This document shows, piece after piece, positions 1-8,005 of a DNA stretch of 32,521 bases. A program made the translations under genes and the position numbers. The first letter of the stretch is position 1; every line of letters starts with the position of its first letter. Origin of the DNA: JACKOD01 sp041591635 (GTDB taxonomy: Bacteria > Pseudomonadota > Gammaproteobacteria > Pseudomonadales > Oleiphilaceae); NCBI GenBank assembly GCA_041591635.1, contig JBFHRO010000007.1, positions 1 through 32,521 of the forward strand, written 5' to 3'. The notes below the pieces were generated by a model. The model searched no databases, was not told the origin of the DNA, and saw only the letters and a program-made list of their open reading frames with translations.

Positions 1-468
1 CAGGCTCATGACGCCCTTGGGGGTGCAGGGGCGCAGCACCGGCATGCGCTGGGCAAGGCGGCCCAGGTTGTAGGGATGAAAACCGTCGACATCCTTGTCG
101 GGGCGAATGCGTTCGAGAATCAGGTCTGCATTCAGGTGTTTGGGCAGTGGCAACTGAACCAGAATGCCGTCGATGCGATTATCTTCGTTGAGTTTGTCGA
201 TCAATGCGAGCAGGGCTTCCTGAGTGGTTTGCGTATCGAGCTTGAAGGATTCGGAATAAAAACCGCACTGCTCACAGGCCGAGGTCTTGTTTTTGACATA
301 AACATGGGACGCCGGATCGTGGCCGACAATGATGACCGCCAAGCCTGGCCGACGCAGGCCCAGTGCGACACGCTGCTCGACTTTCTGGGCAATGTCGGCG
401 CGAAAGCCGGCGACAATGGCTTTGCCATCGATCAGTTGGGCGGTGCGGGGTTCACGGGTCTCGGTCAT
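1..468 (-). CDS. folD: Bifunctional methylenetetrahydrofolate dehydrogenase/cyclohydrolase FolD (partial, C-terminus outside window)
   Basis: FolD interconverts 5,10-methylene-THF, 5,10-methenyl-THF and 10-formyl-THF in cytosolic one-carbon metabolism. The 156 visible residues begin at an ATG at 468 and run off the left edge, so roughly the last 130 residues of a usual ~285 aa protein are missing. Visible family signatures are the YVKNK segment (residues 57-61) with the catalytic lysine K61 and a glycine eight residues on, the GILVQLPLP strand, DKDVDGFHPYNLGRL, and CTPKGVM near the edge. The gene is transcribed away from the arsS-like operon, leaving a 300 bp divergent gap. Nothing unusual is seen. 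The assignment is very secure. Confidence 0.96.
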   Translation of the reverse strand, partial: MTETREPRTAQLIDGKAIVAGFRADIAQKVEQRVALGLRRPGLAVIIVGHDPASHVYVKNKTSACEQCGFYSESFKLDTQTTQEALLALIDKLNEDNRIDGILVQLPLPKHLNADLILERIRPDKDVDGFHPYNLGRLAQRMPVLRPCTPKGVMSL

Positions 469-768
469 AGTGTTCTCGGTGTGTTAGCGGGCGCTTTGGC
501 GTATCCGGTATGACGTCAAGCAATGGTCTGAATAAGGCGCGCATTTTCTCATGGACGCCAGTCGAGAAAAAGTAAAAACTTTCTCCGGGATTTGCGTTTG
601 TCATGTCTGTGGTGCAGTCTTGCCGCACCACTTATGAGTGGCAAGCCGGTACGCGATAAAAAAACTGTAAGATTTTTTGGGGTTAACGCGACCAAGCGGG
701 ATACCCTGTGCGTCAGGGTAGACGTTTTTGTTTGCCATCCCTTCATTGCCATCTGGAATCCTACCCCC
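469..768. other. Divergent intergenic region folD / arsS-like, with hairpins
   Basis: No gene is seen in these 300 bases. Three inverted repeats can be read. GTGGTGC (609-615) pairs with GCACCAC (625-631). CTTGCC (619-624) pairs with GGCAAG (640-645); it overlaps the first, so the two stems exclude each other. TACCCT (702-707) pairs with AGGGTA (715-720) 48 bases before the arsS-like start. No convincing sigma-70 promoter or known riboswitch is recognisable. An in-frame extension of the arsS-like ORF up to 592 crosses this region but shows no family similarity and is probably not coding. Confidence 0.5.
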
Positions 769-1755
769 ATGCTGGACACTCGACCCTTATTACTCACCAC
801 CCAATTTCCTGCACTGCGGCGCTCAACCCTGGAAACCTTGCAGGTTAATCTGGGGTACCTGTGCAATCTCAGTTGCACCCATTGCCACGTGGCGGCGGGC
901 CCCAATCGCAAGGAGCTGATGGATCGACCGACCATTGACCTGGTGCTGGCCTTCATCGATGCACACCAGATCAAAACGCTGGATCTTACCGGCGGGGCGC
1001 CCGAGATGAATCCGCATTTCCGCTACCTGGTGCGCGAGGCGAGAAAACGCGGGCTGAGGGTGATCGATCGCTGTAATCTCAGCATTCTCTTAATGCCGGG
1101 ATATGAAGATACCACCGCATTTCTCGCAGCAGAACAGGTCGAGATTGTGGCTTCCTTGCCCTGTTATCTGGAGGAAAACGTTGACAAGCAGCGCGGCAAA
1201 GGCGTGTATCAGGGGTCTGTGGAGGCGTTGCAGCAGCTCAATGCCTTGGGTTATGGGCGTGAGGGCTCAGGATTGCGACTGAATCTGGTCTACAACCCCG
1301 GTGGTGCGTTTTTGCCCCCGCCCCAGGCTGTGCTGCAGGCGGCCTACAAAACCGAACTGGCCGCACGTTTCGGGATCGTTTTCAATGAGCTTTTCACCAT
1401 TACCAATATGCCTATCAGTCGTTTTGGCAGCGTTCTTTTGTCGACCGGCAAGTTTGAGGACTACATGCAGCTACTGCATCAGGCTTACTGCGCCGACAAT
1501 TTGCCGCACCTGATGTGTAAAAGCCTGATCAGCGTGGATTGGCAAGGCAATGTGTATGACTGCGATTTTAACCAGATGCTGGAGTTGCCGCTGTGTCATG
1601 CCGACACAACCATGATCGCCACCGACAAGCCCCGAACCCACTTGAGTCAACTGATGCAGGTATCCCTGACGGGCAACCCGGTGCAGGTGGGGGAGCATTG
1701 CTTTGGCTGTACCGCCGGCCAGGGCAGTAGCTGCGGCGGCGCCCTGGAGGCCTGA
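769..1755 (+). CDS. arsS: ArsS-like radical SAM protein (arsenosugar biosynthesis family, C-terminal DUF3641)
   Basis: This is a 328 aa radical SAM protein. The iron-sulfur motif CxxxCxxC is at C32-C36-C39 (CNLSCTHC), followed by LDLTGGAPEMNPHF, the glycine-rich SAM-contacting strand typical of the ArsS family. The C-terminal half has the family pattern VYDCDFNQML and a cysteine-rich end (CFGCTAGQGSSCGG), which could carry an auxiliary cluster. In cyanobacteria ArsS attaches a 5'-deoxyadenosyl group to dimethylarsenite on the way to arsenosugars. I chose the ATG at 769 because homology begins just after it; an upstream extension to 592 looks non-coding. The TGA overlaps the next ATG (ATGA), so the gene is translationally coupled to the glycosyltransferase-like gene. 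No ArsM or ArsR gene is visible, so the real substrate is open. Confidence 0.85.
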   Translation: MLDTRPLLLTTQFPALRRSTLETLQVNLGYLCNLSCTHCHVAAGPNRKELMDRPTIDLVLAFIDAHQIKTLDLTGGAPEMNPHFRYLVREARKRGLRVIDRCNLSILLMPGYEDTTAFLAAEQVEIVASLPCYLEENVDKQRGKGVYQGSVEALQQLNALGYGREGSGLRLNLVYNPGGAFLPPPQAVLQAAYKTELAARFGIVFNELFTITNMPISRFGSVLLSTGKFEDYMQLLHQAYCADNLPHLMCKSLISVDWQGNVYDCDFNQMLELPLCHADTTMIATDKPRTHLSQLMQVSLTGNPVQVGEHCFGCTAGQGSSCGGALEA

Positions 1756-2453
1756 TGACAGAGCTCGCAGCCCGTCCTCTTATCAGTATTGTGGTGCCGG
1801 TGCTCAATGAAGCCGAGGGCATTGCTGCCAGCTTGCTGGCGCTGCAACCCTGGCGGGCCAACGGCATGGTGGAGATACTGCTGGTGGATGGCGGCAGCGT
1901 CGATGGTACCCGCGAAGCGGCACACCCCTGGATCGATGGCTGGCTCGACTCTCTGCCGGGCCGGGCGCGGCAAATGAATGCCGGGGCGGCGGCCGCGCAA
2001 GGTCAGATATTGCTATTTTTGCACGCCGATACGGCATTGCCGGCGTCTTTTGTTGCGGCACTCACCCAGGCAATCAAGGCAGGCTATCAGTGGGGACGTT
2101 TCGATGTGCGGCTCTCTGGCCAGGCCCCGCTGTTTCGCCTGATCGAAACCCTGATCAATGGCCGTTCACGGTTAACGGGAATCGCCACGGGGGATCAGGC
2201 CATGTTTATCACCAAAGCCTTGTTTGCGCGCGCAGGGGGCTTTCCTTTGCAGCCATTGATGGAAGACATTGAGCTTAGCCGCCGGCTGAAAAAGCACACC
2301 GCGCCTTGCTGCTTGCGTGAACGGGTGATTACCTCCAGTCGCCGGTGGGAGCAAAAGGGTATTTGGCGCACCATCTTTTTAATGTGGCAACTGCGGGCCC
2401 GTTACGCGCTGGGCGCCTCTCCCCATGTGCTGGTGAAGCGCTACTATGGCTAA
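1755..2453 (+). CDS. TIGR04283-type family 2 glycosyltransferase (arsenosugar-cluster type)
   Basis: A 232 aa GT-A fold family 2 glycosyltransferase. Visible signatures are ISIVVPVLNEAEGI at residues 10-23, LLVDGGSVDGT for nucleotide-sugar binding, LFLHADTALP with the acidic metal-binding position, and MEDIELSRRLK near the C-terminus. Its small size and pairing with an ArsS-like radical SAM protein match the TIGR04283 group found in putative arsenosugar loci. The start overlaps the arsS-like stop by one base and the end overlaps the next gene by 8 bases, so the three genes form a tight operon. No membrane segment is obvious, so it is probably soluble or peripheral. Its acceptor is not known from sequence. 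Confidence 0.82.
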   Translation: MTELAARPLISIVVPVLNEAEGIAASLLALQPWRANGMVEILLVDGGSVDGTREAAHPWIDGWLDSLPGRARQMNAGAAAAQGQILLFLHADTALPASFVAALTQAIKAGYQWGRFDVRLSGQAPLFRLIETLINGRSRLTGIATGDQAMFITKALFARAGGFPLQPLMEDIELSRRLKKHTAPCCLRERVITSSRRWEQKGIWRTIFLMWQLRARYALGASPHVLVKRYYG

Positions 2454-3135
2454 GGCCCGTTTACCGACCTGCGCGCAGACCCTGGTGATGCAGTTTGCCA
2501 AATGGCCCCGGCCGGGAAAGGTCAAAACCCGGCTGGCGCGCCACCTGGGGGATGACAGGGCGCTTGAGGTTCACTGTGCGCTGACCTTGCAGGTACGCCG
2601 GGCACTTCGGCAGACGCCCTTTGTCGACAGCGAATTATGGTGGGATCAGGCACCGGGTGACGCCTTTTCATTGCCACCGGGCATGGCTCAGGACTGGCAG
2701 TGCATGATGACCGAGCCAGCTGCGGTTTTTGCCGTGCAGCAGGGGGAGGGCCTGGGGCCGCGCATGCAGCACGCCCTGCAATCCGGCTTGCGGCGTTATG
2801 GCCGGGCCATGGTTGTCGGCAGTGATTGCCCGACGGTTGATGCCGTCTATCTTCAGCAAGCCTCTGCGGCGCTTGATCATCATGATCTGGTGCTGATTCC
2901 GGCCCAGGACGGTGGCTATGTGCTGATCGGGGCAAGGGCACAGGCCGCGGCAGCCTTGGAACTGCTGTCGGCTGGCATTCCCTGGGGAACGCCACAGGTG
3001 CTCGCCGCAACGCTGGCACAGGTAAAGCGGCAAGGCTTGTCCGCCCGGCTGTTGGCCACCACCTGGGATGTGGATGAGTTACCCGACTACGAGCGTTGGC
3101 TTGCCGCCCATGCACCTGCGTACTTTTTGCGCTGA
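2446..3135 (+). CDS. TIGR04282/DUF2064-type glycosyltransferase-like protein
   Basis: A 229 aa protein of the DUF2064 family, related to nucleotidyltransferases with a GT-A fold. The N-terminal MQFAKWPRPGKVKTRLA (about residues 14-30) is a nucleotide-binding loop with the K-T-R-L pattern. GSDCPTVD supplies the metal-binding acidic residues, and LIPAQDGGYVLIG is the family's conserved glycine-rich strand. It begins inside the last codons of the preceding glycosyltransferase gene (8 base overlap), implying coupled translation. The ArsS / TIGR04283 / TIGR04282 trio recurs in marine and soil bacteria and is annotated as arsenosugar biosynthesis; the exact product of this member is inferred only. 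Confidence 0.82.
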   Translation: MAKARLPTCAQTLVMQFAKWPRPGKVKTRLARHLGDDRALEVHCALTLQVRRALRQTPFVDSELWWDQAPGDAFSLPPGMAQDWQCMMTEPAAVFAVQQGEGLGPRMQHALQSGLRRYGRAMVVGSDCPTVDAVYLQQASAALDHHDLVLIPAQDGGYVLIGARAQAAAALELLSAGIPWGTPQVLAATLAQVKRQGLSARLLATTWDVDELPDYERWLAAHAPAYFLR

Positions 3136-3229
3136 AACCGGATGTTAGTCTGTTCTGTTCCTTCACTGCCGAGCTTTCCCTCCTAACCATCTGGTTTTCA
3201 ACCCCTATTTTCTGGCGGAATCTGACTCT

Positions 3230-3238
3230 TGGTATAGA
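3230..3238 (+). promoter_or_regulatory. Possible extended -10 promoter ahead of the pseB operon
   Basis: TGGTATAGA is an extended -10 motif (TGn plus TATAGA) in the 284 bp gap between the DUF2064-type gene and the methyltransferase that opens the pse cluster. The matching -35 region is poor. A second sigma-70-like pair, CTGACA at 3379 and TATAAG at 3403, lies too close to the GTG start to give a normal leader. The same gap has two copies of GATTGCAA 16 bases apart (3344 and 3360). The call is tentative. Confidence 0.25.
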
Positions 3239-3419
3239 ATTTGTATCGGGTAAGTGTGTTCTGCCGGTGTGCCGTTTTTTTGACAGGGGAATGCGTTGGC
3301 ACTGAGAGAACGACACGGCCAGTGGCATGTCAGCGTGGGCAATGATTGCAAGAAAAACGGATTGCAATAACGAAGTGGCTGACAGGCGTTTGTAAGGCTT
3401 TGTATAAGGGGTAAAACGG

Positions 3420-3947
3420 GTGAACTTATTTAGTAAAGCGCACATAGAGCATCAAAAGAAAGTGCATCAGGACTGCCCGTCCTACGGTGAAACTTCGCTG
3501 ATTTTTGCACCCATGGTGTCGGAGTTGATCGAGTCCAACAACGTCAAGGACCTGCTCGACTACGGCGCCGGTCAGGGCAAGCTGGCGTCACAACTGCAAC
3601 TTAGCGAGCTGATCAATATTCAGGTGTACGATCCGGCCTTTGAGTCTCACAAAACGCCGCCACAGCCGGCCGAAATGGTGGTGTGTCTGGACGTGCTCGA
3701 CAACGTTGAGTCGGACAAGGTAGATCTGGTTCTGGATGACCTGTGTCGACTCACCAAGAGAATCGGGTTTTTCTCGATCAATACCACCACGGGCGATGAT
3801 CTTGGCGACACCAAACAAAACACCAGCAAAACCATCCGTCCTGTGGAGTGGTGGCTGCCCAAGCTGCTGGAGCGGTTCGAGTTGCACTATTTCTCGCGTA
3901 TCAGCCTTGGGTTTGTGGTAGTGGTCAAGAACAAAACCGAGCAATAG
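3420..3947 (+). CDS. Small class I SAM-dependent methyltransferase
   Basis: A 175 aa protein with a compact Rossmann-type methyltransferase core. Motif I is DLLDYGAGQGKLA (residues 45-57), followed by INIQVYDPAF and the segment MVVCLDVLDNVE, the usual motif II/III layout. I chose the GTG at 3420 because AAGGGG lies upstream at Shine-Dalgarno distance and because the N-terminal SYGETSLIFAP..ELI belongs to the conserved part of this family. Downstream is pseB, 62 bases away. Small methyltransferases of this kind are frequent in surface-glycan and flagellin-modification loci, so O- or N-methylation of a sugar is a reasonable inference. Substrate unknown. Confidence 0.75.
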   Translation: MNLFSKAHIEHQKKVHQDCPSYGETSLIFAPMVSELIESNNVKDLLDYGAGQGKLASQLQLSELINIQVYDPAFESHKTPPQPAEMVVCLDVLDNVESDKVDLVLDDLCRLTKRIGFFSINTTTGDDLGDTKQNTSKTIRPVEWWLPKLLERFELHYFSRISLGFVVVVKNKTEQ

Positions 3948-4009
3948 CCTGTTGCTGGATTTGTAGTGGTTAATGAAGTAACTGACGTGCGGGCAAGAGA
4001 GAAAAGATT

Positions 4010-5011
4010 ATGTTTGATGGCGCATCCGTTTTGATCACCGGGGGGACCGGCTCGTTCGGTCATCAGTATACCCGCACATTGCTTGAGCAATACAAGCCCA
4101 AGCGCCTGATCATTTATTCGCGCGACGAGTTAAAGCAGTTTGAAATGCAACAGCGTTTCGATACCGCCAGCATGCGCTATTTTCTGGGCGATGTGCGGGA
4201 TCAGCAGCGCCTGGTGCAGGCCATGAAAGGGGTGGATATTGTCATTCACGCGGCGGCCATGAAACAGGTGCCGGCGGCGGAATACAACCCCATGGAGTGT
4301 ATCAAGACCAACATTCACGGGGCCGAAAATGTCATCAAGGCCGCGCTCGATAACAACGTCAAAAAGGTGATTGCGCTCTCGACCGACAAGGCCGCCAACC
4401 CGGTGAACCTGTACGGTGCCACCAAGCTGGCATCGGACAAGCTCTTTGTTGCCGCCAACAACGTCTCAGGGGGCCATCGGACGCGTTTTTCGGTGGTGCG
4501 TTATGGCAATGTCATGGGCTCCCGCGGTTCGGTGGTGCCTTTTTTCAAGAAGCTCCTCAAGCAGGGGGCAACGGAGCTGCCGATTACCGATCCGAACATG
4601 ACCCGCTTCTGGATTACCTTGCAGCAGGGTGTGGATTTCGTACTCAAAAATTTCGAGCGTATGCAAGGTGGCGAGATTTTTGTGCCCAAGATTCCTTCGG
4701 TCAGAATTACCGATGTTGCGCAGGCCATGGCGCCGGGAATGCCGCACAAGATTGTGGGTATCCGACCCGGCGAAAAGCTGCACGAGACCATGTGTCCCAG
4801 GGATGACAGCCATATCACGCTCGAATTTGCCGATCACTTTGTGATCATGCCGACGATTCAGTTTTTCAGCGGCGATATGGACTACTCAAAAAACCTGCTG
4901 GGTGAAACCGGCAAGCCGGTCAAACAGGGGTTCAGTTACAACTCGGGCAACAACCCGCACTTCTTGTCGGTGCCCGAGATCCAGGCTATACATCAAGAAG
5001 CCGGCTTATGA
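4010..5011 (+). CDS. pseB: UDP-N-acetylglucosamine 4,6-dehydratase (inverting), PseB
   Basis: First enzyme of pseudaminic acid synthesis: it removes water from UDP-GlcNAc and inverts C5 to give UDP-2-acetamido-2,6-dideoxy-beta-L-arabino-hexos-4-ulose. The 333 aa length is normal. The NAD(P)-binding GGTGSFG is at residues 11-17, and the signature IYSRDELKQFEMQQRF follows. The catalytic region STDKAANPVNLYGATK has D126, K127 and Y135, the D/K/Y triad of the FlaA1/PseB branch of extended SDR enzymes. Its TGA overlaps the ATG of pseC (ATGA), so the two are translationally coupled. FlmA/RmlB-type relatives were considered, but the D-K pair and the partner PseC favour PseB. Confidence 0.93.
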   Translation: MFDGASVLITGGTGSFGHQYTRTLLEQYKPKRLIIYSRDELKQFEMQQRFDTASMRYFLGDVRDQQRLVQAMKGVDIVIHAAAMKQVPAAEYNPMECIKTNIHGAENVIKAALDNNVKKVIALSTDKAANPVNLYGATKLASDKLFVAANNVSGGHRTRFSVVRYGNVMGSRGSVVPFFKKLLKQGATELPITDPNMTRFWITLQQGVDFVLKNFERMQGGEIFVPKIPSVRITDVAQAMAPGMPHKIVGIRPGEKLHETMCPRDDSHITLEFADHFVIMPTIQFFSGDMDYSKNLLGETGKPVKQGFSYNSGNNPHFLSVPEIQAIHQEAGL

Positions 5012-6168
5012 TTCCCTACGGTCGTCAGTCGATTTCGGAAGAAGACATCGCACAGGTGGTTGCGGTGTTGCGCTCGGATTTTCTGACCCAAGGCCCAATG
5101 GTCGGCCAGTTTGAACGGCAGGTGGCACAGGATTGTCGGGCCGGGCATGCGGTCGCGGTCAACAGTGGCACCTCGGCATTGCATATCGCCTGTCTGGCAT
5201 TAGGGCTGGGGCCGGGAGACTGGCTCTGGACTTCGCCCATTTCGTTCGTGGCTTCGGCCAACTGCGGTTTGTATTGCGGGGCATCGGTCGATTTTGTCGA
5301 CATTGATCCAGCCACTGGCAATATGGACGTCAGCCTCCTGGAAGAGAAACTGGCCCAGGCGGCAAAGCAAGGGCGCCTGCCGAAAATCCTGGTGCCGGTG
5401 CATTTTGCCGGTCAGCCCTGCGAGATGGAAAAGATTCACCAGCTTGGCCAGCGTTACGGTTTCAGGATCATCGAAGATGCCAGCCATGCCTCGGGTGCCT
5501 GGTACCAGAACACACCGGTGGGCAGTTGCACCTATGGCGATATGACGGTGTTCAGTTTTCATCCGGTGAAAATTGTCACTTCGGCCGAAGGTGGCATGGT
5601 GTTGACCAACGACAGTACGCTGGCCACAAAGCTGCGAATGCTGGCGAGCCATGGTATTACCCGCGACGCGACCCTCCTGAGCGATCACCACCAAGGACTT
5701 TGGTATTACGAGCAGCAAGGACTGGGGTTTAACTATCGCTTGTCCGATGTGCATGCCGCCCTGGGTCTGAGCCAGTGGACAAAAGTGTCCGCCTTTGTGG
5801 CCCGGCGCAATGCCTTGGCCGGGGCCTATGATAGTGCCTTTGCGCGCCTGGGCGTTGAGGTGTTGGCACAGCAGCCGAACCGGGTTAACAGTTATCACCT
5901 GTATGTCATCAAAATGCCGCCTGCGGCCGCCGCGTTGCGCCGTCAGGCCTACGATGCCCTGCGTGCAGCCGGCGTGGGCGTGAACGTGCATTACATTCCG
6001 ATTCACTGTCAGCCGTTTTACCGCCAGCTTGGTTTCAAACCGGGCGATTTTCCGCAGGCCGAGCAGTTTTACGTCCGGGCACTGACCCTGCCGCTGTTCG
6101 CTGCCTTGACGGATGAGGAGCAAAATCAGGTCATTGCGCAGGTTGAGCGTGTTTTATGCCCCGGTTAG
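5008..6168 (+). CDS. pseC: UDP-4-amino-4,6-dideoxy-N-acetyl-beta-L-altrosamine transaminase, PseC
   Basis: PLP-dependent sugar aminotransferase (DegT/DnrJ/EryC1 family, 386 aa) that places an amino group at C4 of the PseB product using glutamate. The PLP-binding lysine is K188 within SFHPVKIVTSAEGG, and the cofactor-stacking region is IIEDASHASGAWY (D157). NSGTSALHIA near residue 52 binds the phosphate. PVHFAGQPCEME is also characteristic of PseC. The start overlaps pseB by 4 bases and the end overlaps the aldo/keto reductase gene by 13 bases. The length and all key residues are intact. Confidence 0.93.
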   Translation: MIPYGRQSISEEDIAQVVAVLRSDFLTQGPMVGQFERQVAQDCRAGHAVAVNSGTSALHIACLALGLGPGDWLWTSPISFVASANCGLYCGASVDFVDIDPATGNMDVSLLEEKLAQAAKQGRLPKILVPVHFAGQPCEMEKIHQLGQRYGFRIIEDASHASGAWYQNTPVGSCTYGDMTVFSFHPVKIVTSAEGGMVLTNDSTLATKLRMLASHGITRDATLLSDHHQGLWYYEQQGLGFNYRLSDVHAALGLSQWTKVSAFVARRNALAGAYDSAFARLGVEVLAQQPNRVNSYHLYVIKMPPAAAALRRQAYDALRAAGVGVNVHYIPIHCQPFYRQLGFKPGDFPQAEQFYVRALTLPLFAALTDEEQNQVIAQVERVLCPG

Positions 6169-7034
6169 CTGTGGGAACCGTGCAATTTGGCACGGCGTAT
6201 GGGGTTTCCAATTCGACCGGACAGACCTCGACCGCAGAGCTGACCCGGATTGTTGAGTTTCTTGCCAGGGAGCAGATCGACCTGTACGACACGGCCCCCT
6301 TGTACGGCGAGAGCGAAAAGGTGCTGGGTGACTGCTTGCCGGATGCCAGCGCCGAGATAGTGACCAAAACCACGCACTTTCACGCGGATCAGCTGACCGC
6401 CCAGGATGCCCGGTCGCTGCAGCAAACCTTTGAACAGTCGCTGCAACGATTGCGACGCTCACGCCTGTATGCCCTGATGGTTCACCAGGCCGATGACCTG
6501 CTCAAGCCCGGCGCCGAGTATCTTTGGCAAGCGCTTGAGTCTCTCAAGGCGCAGGGGCTGATCACCAAAATCGGCGTGTCGGTGTACAACGCCAGCCAGC
6601 TAGACCCGATTGTGCAACGCTTTGCTCCGGATCTGGTGCAGTTACCCTTGAATCTGCTTGATCAGCGCCTGTTTCGCACGGGGCATCTGCACCGGCTGCA
6701 TGAACAGGGCGTAGAGATCCACACCCGCAGTGCTTTTCTGCAGGGGTTGCTGCTGATGCCGGCAACCGACCGGCCGGCCTGGTTTCAGCCGTATCGTGAT
6801 GCACTGCAGCGTTTTGATCGCTTTGTCGCGGCCCGGGCGGTAACACCCTTGCAGGCCGCACTGGGTTTTGTCATGGCCTTACCCTGTGTTGACCGGGTGG
6901 TCGTGGGGGCCTGCTCGCTGGCCCAGTGGCAGACCATCGTCGCCGCCAGCCGCTTGCCCTTTGACAGTGGCGGCTGCGAAGCGCTGGCAGTGACCGATGC
7001 AGGATTGCTGGAGCCGTCACGCTGGCAGCTGTAG
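6156..7034 (+). CDS. Aldo/keto reductase in the pseudaminic acid cluster
   Basis: A 292 aa NAD(P)H-dependent oxidoreductase with a TIM-barrel fold. The catalytic tetrad can be read: D45 and Y50 in LYDTAPLYGESE, K71 in VTKTTHF, H110 in LMVHQAD. The C-terminal VDRVVVGACSLAQW resembles the cofactor-binding loop of this superfamily. It starts inside the last codons of pseC, so co-translation is likely. Aldo/keto reductases are not among the six enzymes needed to make CMP-pseudaminic acid; members of this group recur beside SpsF-like and class III aminotransferase genes in flagellin glycosylation loci, so a role in an altered nonulosonate or a second sugar is inferred. Substrate unknown. Confidence 0.85.
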   Translation: MPRLAVGTVQFGTAYGVSNSTGQTSTAELTRIVEFLAREQIDLYDTAPLYGESEKVLGDCLPDASAEIVTKTTHFHADQLTAQDARSLQQTFEQSLQRLRRSRLYALMVHQADDLLKPGAEYLWQALESLKAQGLITKIGVSVYNASQLDPIVQRFAPDLVQLPLNLLDQRLFRTGHLHRLHEQGVEIHTRSAFLQGLLLMPATDRPAWFQPYRDALQRFDRFVAARAVTPLQAALGFVMALPCVDRVVVGACSLAQWQTIVAASRLPFDSGGCEALAVTDAGLLEPSRWQL

Positions 7035-7064
7035 CCAACACCCTTATCAAGGCACAGCACGGGC

Positions 7065-7085
7065 AACTCGCCGCGTTAGCGAGTT
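7065..7085 (+). repeat. Hairpin AACTCGC / GCGAGTT after the aldo/keto reductase gene
   Basis: A perfect 7 bp stem (7065-7071 with 7079-7085) and a 7-base loop lie 30 bases past the aldo/keto reductase stop. There is no T-tract, so this is not a typical intrinsic terminator. It may instead mark an RNA-processing or transcript-stability element between the first and second halves of the operon. Confidence 0.45.
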
Positions 7086-7094
7086 ACAGCGGCA

Positions 7095-7174
7095 GTTGTT
7101 TACCAAGCTGGTTGTTTACCAAGCTAGTCGTTTACAAAGATAGTCGTTTACAAAGATAGTCATTTACAAAGTTA
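7095..7174 (+). repeat. Five tandem 16 bp repeats in the leader of the SpsF-like gene
   Basis: Five contiguous 16-base units occupy 7095-7110, 7111-7126, 7127-7142, 7143-7158 and 7159-7174. Unit 1 is GTTGTTTACCAAGCTG and unit 3 is GTCGTTTACAAAGATA; units 3 and 4 are identical and unit 5 is the most diverged. The array fills the gap between the aldo/keto reductase and SpsF-like genes and ends 25 bases before the latter's ATG. It is AT-richer than the flanking genes. It could be a slippage-prone spacer or an array of protein-binding sites; no known family is recognised. Confidence 0.85.
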
Positions 7175-7199
7175 CCCATGCACAGATATAGCACTTTCC

Positions 7200-8000
7200 A
7201 TGCATGCAGCGCAAAACCCCTCGGTCATCGCCATTTTGCAGGCCCGCACCTCGTCCACCCGATTGCCCGGCAAGGTGTTACTGCCCATCGTGGGAAAACC
7301 CATGCTGGCGTTGCAGATTGAACGCATTGCGCGCGCCCGAGCGATTGATCAGTTGATTGTGGCCACCAGCGACGAGCCGGGTGACAACGCACTGGCAGAT
7401 CTGTGTCTGGCGCTGGGCGTGCACTGTTACCGGGGCAGCCTCAATGATGTGCTGGATCGGTTTTATCAGGCGGTACAGAGCCTTGCCCCGCGGGTACCGC
7501 AACACATAGTACGCCTCACCGGCGACTGCCCCCTGTTGTCACCGCGACTGCTTGATGCCCTGGTCCAACAGCACCTTGAAGCCGGCGCGGATTATTCCTG
7601 CAACTGCTACCCACCGAGCCTGCCCGATGGCCTCGATGCCGAGGTGGTGCGCTGGAGCACGCTTGCCCGAGCCTGGGCCGAGGCCCCGCCCGGGCTGCAC
7701 CGGGAGCATGTGACATCCTACGTGCGGGATCAGATGGCGGGGGTGAAAAAGGCCGTTTACCAGCACCCGCAGAACTATTCCAGCTTGCGCCTTACGGTGG
7801 ATTACCCCGAGGATTTTACCTTGGTCACCCGAATCTATGAGGCGCTTTATCCCCAACAGCCAGACTTCGAACTGGAGGCCGTGATCGACCTGCTGGGCGC
7901 GAATCCGCAGTGGCTGAGAATCAATCAGACCTTCGAGCGTAACAGTGAATACCTCAAGGCGTTGGGGCAGCTTAATTCGTTTCAATCAACCAGGGAGTAA
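7200..8000 (+). CDS. SpsF-like nucleotidyltransferase (probable CMP-nonulosonate synthetase)
   Basis: A 266 aa GT-A-fold protein of the SpsF/NeuA-like cytidylyltransferase group. The N-terminal AILQARTSSTRLPGKVL (residues 11-27) is the CTP-binding loop, and LTGDCPLL around D109 is the metal-binding motif. No canonical PseF (with its IPARGGSKR start) is in the window, so this protein is the best candidate for activating the nonulosonic acid with CMP, as proposed for SpsF in Bacillus spore coat clusters. No good Shine-Dalgarno sequence precedes the ATG at 7200, and an array of 16 bp repeats lies just upstream. The next gene follows after 5 bases. A sugar-specific transferase role other than CMP activation is possible. 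Confidence 0.78.
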   Translation: MHAAQNPSVIAILQARTSSTRLPGKVLLPIVGKPMLALQIERIARARAIDQLIVATSDEPGDNALADLCLALGVHCYRGSLNDVLDRFYQAVQSLAPRVPQHIVRLTGDCPLLSPRLLDALVQQHLEAGADYSCNCYPPSLPDGLDAEVVRWSTLARAWAEAPPGLHREHVTSYVRDQMAGVKKAVYQHPQNYSSLRLTVDYPEDFTLVTRIYEALYPQQPDFELEAVIDLLGANPQWLRINQTFERNSEYLKALGQLNSFQSTRE

Positions 8001-8005
8001 TTGCT

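Noticed and set aside
592..768. 59-codon N-terminal extension of the arsS-like gene
   Set aside because: No similarity to the family, contains hairpins, and the ATG at 769 is the natural start.
3379..3408. CTGACA-N18-TATAAG sigma-70-like pair
   Set aside because: Transcription would start about 5 bases before the GTG at 3420 and remove its ribosome site.
2522..3445. 307-codon minus-strand open frame opposite the DUF2064-type gene
   Set aside because: Rich in Arg/Pro as expected of a shadow frame; no motifs.
7095..7174. CRISPR-like interpretation of the 16 bp repeats
   Set aside because: Units are contiguous with no spacers, and no cas genes are present.
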